Shown: one piece after another, positions 63,072 to 64,000 of the stretch
How positions within the stretch are numbered: the first letter of the stretch is position 1
Layout: each line of letters starts with the position of its first letter
Assembly: GCA_035276475.1 (NCBI GenBank)
Contig: DATELQ010000033.1
Span: 54,839-118,838 of the forward strand
DNA from: DATDFB01 sp035276475
GTDB lineage: Bacteria > Acidobacteriota > Thermoanaerobaculia > Gp7-AA8
Direction: 5' to 3'
DNA length: 64,000 nucleotides
Notes under the pieces: generated by a model
What the model was told of the DNA's origin: nothing
Seen by the model: the letters and a program-made list of their open reading frames with translations, nothing else
The model's database searches: none
Program-made: the position numbers and the translations under genes

Positions 63072-64000
63072 AAATCCTTCAATTGATCTGGAGCATGACC
63101 GGCGGCGGCGCGGAACGTCAGCTGGCCGGACTCGCGCCCGAGCTGGCGCGGCGCGGAACCGAGGTCCATGTCGCCTACGTGCATCGCGGCATCGGGCCGC
63201 AGTTTCCGCGGTGGGACGGCTGCGCGGTCACGCACCTCGCGCCCATCGTCAAGTACGACCTGACCCTCTTTCCGCGCGTCCTCCTTCTGGCCCGGCGGCT
63301 TCGGCCCGACGTCATCCACACCTGGCTCACGCACATGGACATCATCGGCGGCACGGCCGCGACATTGCTTCGAATCCCGTGGGTGATGAGCGAGCGCAGC
63401 GCGGCCGGCGCGTATCCGCCGGCGCTGTTGAACTCCGCGCGCGTCAGGATGGCGCGCCGCGCGGACGTGATCGTCTGCAACTCGGAGGGCGGTCGCGACT
63501 ATTGGCGGGAGCACGGCATCCCTGAGTCGCGGCTGGAGGTCGTGCCGAACTTCGTGCCGCCGATCGATCTCGATGCCGTGCCTCCGCTCGACGACGCGCG
63601 CGTCGGCGGCGGCGACGAGTTGATCGTCTTCGTGGGGCGGCTCAGTCCGGAGAAGAACCTGGAGACGTTGATCGCGGCGATGGAGCTCGTCGTGCGCCGT
63701 CGACCGCAGGCGAAGCTCGCCCTCTGCGGGGACGGCGTGTTGCGGAAGAGTCTCGAGGAGGCGGTGCGCGCCGCCGGCTTGGATGAGCGCGTCGTCTTCG
63801 CCGGCTTCGTGGCCGACGTCGCGCCGTGGCTCAAGCGCGCCGCCGTCTCCGTCGCGGTGTCGCGCTTCGAGGGACATCCGAACGCCGTGCTCGAAGCGAT
63901 CGCCGCGGGCGTGCCGCTCGTGCTCTCCGACATCCCCGCGTACCGCGCCGCAGTCGCAGGCGGCGCACTCTACGTGCCGCTCGCGGATGCCGCGGCGCTC
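63068..64000 (+). CDS. Glycosyltransferase family 4 (cut by the window edge)
   Basis: The first 311 codons of a GT4 enzyme. ILQLIWSMTGGGAERQL is the N-terminal donor-side Gly-rich loop, with HTWLTHMDIIGG, VCNSEGGRDYW and the core ELIVFVGRLSPEKNLETLI, LCGDGVL, VFAGFVADVAPWL, and SRFEGHPNAVLEAIAAGVPLV with the E-x7-E site. The last part is beyond the window. GTG 63068 overlaps the polymerase stop. It adds a hexose to the lipid-linked repeat unit. Confidence 0.9.
   Translation, partial: MKILQLIWSMTGGGAERQLAGLAPELARRGTEVHVAYVHRGIGPQFPRWDGCAVTHLAPIVKYDLTLFPRVLLLARRLRPDVIHTWLTHMDIIGGTAATLLRIPWVMSERSAAGAYPPALLNSARVRMARRADVIVCNSEGGRDYWREHGIPESRLEVVPNFVPPIDLDAVPPLDDARVGGGDELIVFVGRLSPEKNLETLIAAMELVVRRRPQAKLALCGDGVLRKSLEEAVRAAGLDERVVFAGFVADVAPWLKRAAVSVAVSRFEGHPNAVLEAIAAGVPLVLSDIPAYRAAVAGGALYVPLADAAAL

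Noticed and set aside
1..64000. tRNA, rRNA or selC genes
   Set aside because: I saw no cloverleaf with TTCRA-type T-loop and CCA-adjacent stem and no rRNA core sequence by eye. A covariance-model scan would be decisive.

Overview
This is a 64-kb GC-rich, densely coded bacterial chromosome segment. Many adjacent genes overlap as ATGA or GTGA. The gene content suggests an Acidobacteriota-like soil or sediment bacterium: a Ser/Thr kinase fused to a TolB-like propeller, a family of secreted zincins with Ig-like repeats, a YfhO-type membrane protein, and a polysaccharide locus headed by a NusG paralog and a MarR-type EPS regulator. The phylum is an inference; no rRNA or tRNA gene was recognised.

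1-14,422: a short redox operon (BFD-like [2Fe-2S] protein, ArsC/Spx-like protein, small membrane protein), two large secreted zincins, a kinase, a YfhO-like protein, then on the minus strand a thioredoxin-TPR protein and an amidohydrolase. The ArsC-like and thioredoxin-like genes each carry one in-frame TGA exactly where the first Cys of the CxxC redox motif is expected, and both have a hairpin downstream. I read both as selenoproteins that ordinary gene calling truncates or misses.

14,433-21,502 (minus strand): a compact histidine operon hisZ-hisG-hisD-hisC-hisB-hisH-hisAF-hisIE. HisA and HisF are fused into one polypeptide. Upstream of hisZ lie a candidate promoter, a 14-residue leader peptide with seven His codons, alternative hairpins and a T-tailed terminator, which together form a histidine attenuator.

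21,520-35,382: a putative zinc peptidase, tyrS, a secreted protein, then sugar-precursor genes: DegT aminotransferase, rhomboid protease, epimerase, a heptose branch (hddA, gmhA, and a GmhB phosphatase fused to a transaldolase), a secreted Ig-like protein, UDP-uronate epimerase, nucleotide-sugar dehydrogenase and rfbA.

35,383-39,540: an accessory island. It holds an Xre/MbcA-type antitoxin with a deletion-broken RES toxin, a 92-bp duplicated fragment of the downstream Wzz-like gene, an XRE regulator coupled to a Zn-finger TPR protein, a 59-residue secreted peptide, and a 250-bp array of about twelve 21-bp-spaced palindromes.

39,546-64,000: an exopolysaccharide/O-antigen locus. It has a Wzz-like protein (minus strand), NusG paralog, MarR regulator, gmd and fcl, two secreted proteins, a KAS III/ACP/acyltransferase module, sugar ketoisomerases and aminotransferase, methyltransferases, flippase, glycosyltransferases, a Wzy-like polymerase and a truncated GT4 enzyme at the right edge. 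The genes together suggest synthesis of GDP-fucose, modified amino sugars and acylated repeat units, followed by flipping and polymerisation.
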